NCBI RefSeq assembly: GCF_000763495.1
Contig: NZ_CP009576.1
Coordinates: 878,001 to 942,000 of the forward strand
DNA: 64,000 nt
Reading direction: 5' to 3'
DNA from: Listeria ivanovii subsp. londoniensis
Lineage (GTDB): Bacteria > Bacillota > Bacilli > Lactobacillales > Listeriaceae
The translations under genes were made by a program, and so were the position numbers. The notes under the pieces were generated by a model, which was not told the origin of the DNA, made no database searches, and saw only the letters and a program-made list of their open reading frames with translations. This document shows positions 61,427 through 64,000 of this stretch, one piece after another; within the stretch, counting starts at the first letter, position 1, and each line of letters begins with the position of its first letter.

Positions 61427-61891
61427 ATGATGACAAGCGTGAATACAGATACAGAAAACATTAGTGAACTTCTAAAAACATATTGGTCGATACAGCGAAT
61501 TTCAGCGGGATATGCTGATCAAAATGCGGCTAGTTTGGGACTGACGCTACAGCAACTAGCGATGATCAATGTGATTTATGGGACACCCGGAATTTCAGTT
61601 GCAGAATTAACGAAACGTTTAATTATCACGGGAAGTTCAGCAGCAGCAAATATTGACGGGTTAATTAGCTTAGGCTTAGTAGTGAAATTGAACAAAACGA
61701 TTCCGAATGATAGCATGGATTTAACCTTGAAACTTTCTAAAAAAGGGGAAGATTTGTCTAAACGATCTACTGCAAACGCATTTATGTACAAAGCAATGAT
61801 CAAGGTTTTTGAGAATCTGAACGAAACCGAAGTGAAAGAATTGATTCGCTTAAATAAAAAAGTAGAAACCCTATTAAAAAAAAGTAAATAA
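61427..61891 (+). CDS. MarR-family transcriptional regulator
   Basis: 154 residues with a winged helix (~45-105: QQLAMINVIYGTPGISVAELTKRLIITGSSAAANIDGLISLGLV) flanked by dimerisation helices. No cluster of cysteines is evident. The frame starts at two adjacent ATGs (61427, 61430) after GAGGAGG. By divergence it is the best candidate to regulate yceI and itself. Confidence 0.87.
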   Translation: MMTSVNTDTENISELLKTYWSIQRISAGYADQNAASLGLTLQQLAMINVIYGTPGISVAELTKRLIITGSSAAANIDGLISLGLVVKLNKTIPNDSMDLTLKLSKKGEDLSKRSTANAFMYKAMIKVFENLNETEVKELIRLNKKVETLLKKSK

Positions 61892-61940
61892 AAACATCTC
61901 CTGTCATTCGGGCTAACTTGAATGAGCAAGAGATGTTTTT
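61891..61940. terminator. Terminator between the marR and lysP genes
   Basis: AAAACATCTC (61891-61900) and GAGATGTTTT (61930-61939) pair, with inner TCATTC/GAATGA adding length; T and A runs suit both directions. Confidence 0.88.
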
Positions 61941-63401
61941 TTATTTTTTATCAAATTTACAGTCTTCTAATGGAATGACTTTGGTTTTATTAACAAATTT
62001 AAAGGATAACCAGAAAATAAGGAAGATAGGTAAGCCGATATAAGAGATACCAATTTTTTGCCACCAAGCAGGATTAGCAAACTGTGGTTCTAAAAAAGCC
62101 GCATAGTCTTGACCGACGATAACCAAAATGCATAAAACTAGGGCAAGAATAGGACCAAATGGGAAAAATTTTGCTCTATATTTAAGTTCATTTAAATCAT
62201 GCCCTTGTTTTATGAACGCCTTTCGGAATCGGTAATGGCTGATAGCAATACCAACCCAAGCGATAAAACCAGTTAAGCCAGATGCGGACAATAACCAAGT
62301 ATAGATAACTGTTCCATTCTCAGTCAAAGTAGTAATAAAGGTCATTGCTCCAATAATAGTTGTTACAATTAAAGCTGCCATTGGAATCCCACGTTTGTTG
62401 ACATTTCCTAAGAAGCGTGGTGCTTTTTTGTCACGCGCCATTGCCCAGAGCATTCTAGTGGAAGCATACAAGCCAGAGTTACCAGCCGATAGCACGGATG
62501 TAAGAATGACAGCATTCATCACTGATGCAGCAAAAGCAAGTCCAGCTTTTTCAAAAACAAGTGTAAAAGGGCTAATAGCAACATCTGTCGCATCCGCACT
62601 TAGTAAATGCGGGCTTGTATAAGGAATAATCATTCCAATAATGAAAATCGCGAAAATATAGAATAATAATATCCGCCAGAAAACTTGTTTAATCGCTTTT
62701 GGAACACTTTTTTCTGGGGTAGCACTTTCACCAGCAGCAATCCCAACCATTTCAGTTCCTTGAAAAGAAAAACCAGCAATTAAAAAGGTTCCAAGGATAG
62801 CGAAGAAACCACCTTTGAATGGTGCATCTCCAGCTGTGAAATTAGAAAAGCCAATGAATTCTCCACCAAGAATTCCAACAATCGTTAGCAAACCTACAAT
62901 AAGGAAAATAATCACAGTGGCAACTTTGATAATGGAGAACCAATATTCAGACTCACCATAAGCTTTCACAGATAAAGCATTTAGGCCAAAGATGAGGATT
63001 AAAAATATTGCGCTCCACAACCATGCAGGAGTGTTTGGTAGCCAAAATTGAACAATGATAGCTGCTGTTGAAATATCGACTGCAAGTGTGATTGCCCAGT
63101 TAAACCAGTAATTCCAACCAAGCGCAAATCCAAAAGCAGGATCAACAAAACGAGTAGCATATGTACTAAACGATCCTGATACTGGCATATAGGTAGCCAT
63201 TTCACCTAAACTAGTCATTAAAAAGTAAACCATAATTCCAATAGCGATATAGGCGACGAGTGCGCCACCAGGACCTGCAGTATGAATAGCATTCCCGCTC
63301 GCTAAAAATAACCCGGTTCCGATAGAACCACCGATAGCAATCATAGATAGGTGTCTCGTTTTTAAGTCACGTCGAATTTCGCCGTGTGTTTCTTTTTCCA
63401 A
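61941..63401 (-). CDS. lysP: Lysine-specific permease (LysP-like)
   Basis: 486 residues with 12 TM helices; the first, HLSMIAIGGSIGTGLFLASGNAI (~17-39), is the AAT-family amino-acid site, and GESATPEKSVPKAIKQVF and SAGNSGLYASTRMLW follow. Translation starts at TTG 63401, behind GGAAG; the ATG eight bases upstream is out of frame. Substrate assignment to lysine is strongly supported by the lysine riboswitch in its leader. Confidence 0.92.
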   Translation of the reverse strand: MEKETHGEIRRDLKTRHLSMIAIGGSIGTGLFLASGNAIHTAGPGGALVAYIAIGIMVYFLMTSLGEMATYMPVSGSFSTYATRFVDPAFGFALGWNYWFNWAITLAVDISTAAIIVQFWLPNTPAWLWSAIFLILIFGLNALSVKAYGESEYWFSIIKVATVIIFLIVGLLTIVGILGGEFIGFSNFTAGDAPFKGGFFAILGTFLIAGFSFQGTEMVGIAAGESATPEKSVPKAIKQVFWRILLFYIFAIFIIGMIIPYTSPHLLSADATDVAISPFTLVFEKAGLAFAASVMNAVILTSVLSAGNSGLYASTRMLWAMARDKKAPRFLGNVNKRGIPMAALIVTTIIGAMTFITTLTENGTVIYTWLLSASGLTGFIAWVGIAISHYRFRKAFIKQGHDLNELKYRAKFFPFGPILALVLCILVIVGQDYAAFLEPQFANPAWWQKIGISYIGLPIFLIFWLSFKFVNKTKVIPLEDCKFDKK

Positions 63402-63437
63402 AATACATCTTCCTTTCTGTCTTCAGATGAAAGTGCA

Positions 63438-63470
63438 CAAAAACAGCCAATCTGCGAGAAATTGGCTGTT
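63438..63470 (-). terminator. Riboswitch-controlled terminator of lysP
   Basis: AACAGCCAAT (63442-63451) pairs with ATTGGCTGTT (63461-63470); read on the minus strand it is followed by TTTTTGTG. It lies between the aptamer and the lysP start. Confidence 0.88.
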
Positions 63471-63497
63471 ACATATTTTACCAACATCTTGATTGTC

Positions 63498-63690
63498 AGA
63501 TAGCACATCTATAAGAAATTTCGACAAATTCTTATAGCAGTCCAGCACCTTTTGGCAACTGTCCCAACAACTATTCTTGAACAAAGAGAGAATAGTCACT
63601 TCGGCAATCATCCTGTTCATTTTTTGTCATGGGCGTCTTTGTTTCGCCTCAAAAAAAGTACTAGTGAATCTTGCAACCTCTACCTCACCA
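63498..63690 (-). ncRNA. Lysine riboswitch (L-box) of lysP
   Basis: Read on the minus strand the leader has the conserved L-box elements: AGGTAG (63685-63680) followed by AGAGGTTGCAAG (63681-63670), GCCGAAG (63605-63599), a TTGGGAC segment, and CTATCT (63503-63498), which pairs with AGGTAG as P1. The ~190-nt size and downstream terminator fit transcriptional control: lysine binding should favour termination and switch the permease gene off. Confidence 0.85.
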
Positions 63691-63723
63691 TTTGGATGAG
63701 GGTTTATATTTGATTATTTACCC

Positions 63724-63752
63724 ATAATAACGGAAAAAGAGTAATTTGGCAA
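63724..63752 (-). promoter_or_regulatory. Promoter of the lysP leader
   Basis: On the minus strand TTGCCA (63752-63747), a 17-bp spacer and TATTAT (63729-63724), starting the transcript just before the aptamer. Confidence 0.7.
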
Positions 63753-63762
63753 TAGCATATTT

Positions 63763-64000
63763 TCAGTAATATTGTAGGGCTTCTTTGATGGTGCTATAAG
63801 TTGTTAAGGATGACAAGTTTTCTTCATAGCGGATTAAAGTCATCGCAAATTTAGGTGAAATGCCGGTGATTATTAGCTCCACGCCAGTTAATTTCATAAA
63901 GCCATGAAACTTCACAAGATTCATCACAGCATCTTCATTAAATTCAGCTAGACCAGAAAGATCCATAATTAAGTAATCTTCTTTGCCATTATCCATATAC
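63763..64000 (-). CDS. STAS-domain protein, C-terminal part (likely LOV-STAS blue-light receptor)
   Basis: The frame is open at the right edge. The visible ~78 residues form a STAS domain: DYLIMDLSGLAEFNEDAVMNL with the conserved acidic loop, then GVELIITGISPKF. STAS proteins of the RsbR/YtvA type feed the stressosome that controls sigma B. The L. monocytogenes gene beside lysP encodes a LOV-STAS flavoprotein blue-light receptor (from memory); the LOV part would lie outside this window, so that identity is inferred. Confidence 0.7.
   Translation of the reverse strand, partial: YMDNGKEDYLIMDLSGLAEFNEDAVMNLVKFHGFMKLTGVELIITGISPKFAMTLIRYEENLSSLTTYSTIKEALQYY

Noticed and set aside
1..64000. CRISPR arrays, tRNA or rRNA genes, intact transposases, prophage genes
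   Set aside because: None was recognised on either strand by reading; short exact repeats are explained by protein repeats or terminators.

Overview
The window is a low-GC Gram-positive chromosome segment that I read as Listeria, in the L. monocytogenes/L. innocua clade. Gene content and order match, from memory and not from a search, the L. monocytogenes region that runs from an LPXTG internalin (lmo0732) to the blue-light receptor (lmo0799). Shared markers are rpe/rpiB, a Crp/Fnr regulator next to btlB, hflX with a leader peptide, lplA2, the mannan-sugar cluster, the mpo mannose PTS with ManR, lysP with a lysine riboswitch, and a STAS-domain protein at the right edge. No rRNA, tRNA, CRISPR array, intact insertion sequence or prophage was seen.

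Layout. 1-6.7 kb: the 3' end of an internalin-like wall protein, a LacI regulator divergent from rpe-rpiB, a second LPXTG protein with plant-type leucine-rich repeats, and a Crp/Fnr regulator. 7-11.3 kb: a YtrA-type GntR regulator with two ABC systems. 11.3-14.3 kb: a decayed P-loop kinase gene, then an alpha/beta hydrolase, a Crp/Fnr regulator and btlB, with matching 14-bp palindromes in front of the hydrolase and btlB. 14.4-17.1 kb: an SGNH hydrolase with an ABC-2 exporter. 17.2-20.3 kb: a quinone/aromatic detoxification operon (two VOC dioxygenases, esterase, flavin reductase). 20.3-23.8 kb: hflX with its attenuator, a phosphoesterase and lipoate ligase. 23.9-30.6 kb: an alpha-1,6-mannan utilisation operon behind a cre site and a TTGACA promoter, plus a convergent GntR/LacI hybrid regulator. 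30.7-36.1 kb: a membrane protein, a GntR regulator, a quinone oxidoreductase-like enzyme, a lipid kinase, a PH-like protein and a ROK kinase.

36.1-41.2 kb is the clearest accessory block: a lipoprotein gene with an apparent 1-nt frameshift in a homopolymer, a small ribbon-helix-helix-like protein, and a two-gene restriction-modification locus whose first gene fuses a PD-(D/E)XK nuclease to an N6-adenine methylase and whose second is a specificity subunit. 41.2-47.8 kb holds a UPF0266 protein and the mannose-family PTS (IID, IIC, IIB, IIA), with a near-perfect sigma-54 promoter and upstream repeats that recur at the gene for the LevR-type activator. 48-56.2 kb: an azoreductase behind a dyad set in a 20-bp promoter spacer, an amino-acid permease, a 1476-residue activase/dehydratase-like fusion behind a TetR-type palindrome, a YbaK deacylase and a lipoprotein. 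56.3-64 kb: a large hydrolase, DUF554, an NAD(P)-binding protein, RarD, YceI, MarR, LysP and the partial STAS protein.

Most transcription units end in strong Rho-independent terminators, several shared by convergent genes. Two terminators carry a second palindrome in their loop that resembles abutted ends of IS3/IS150-type elements.
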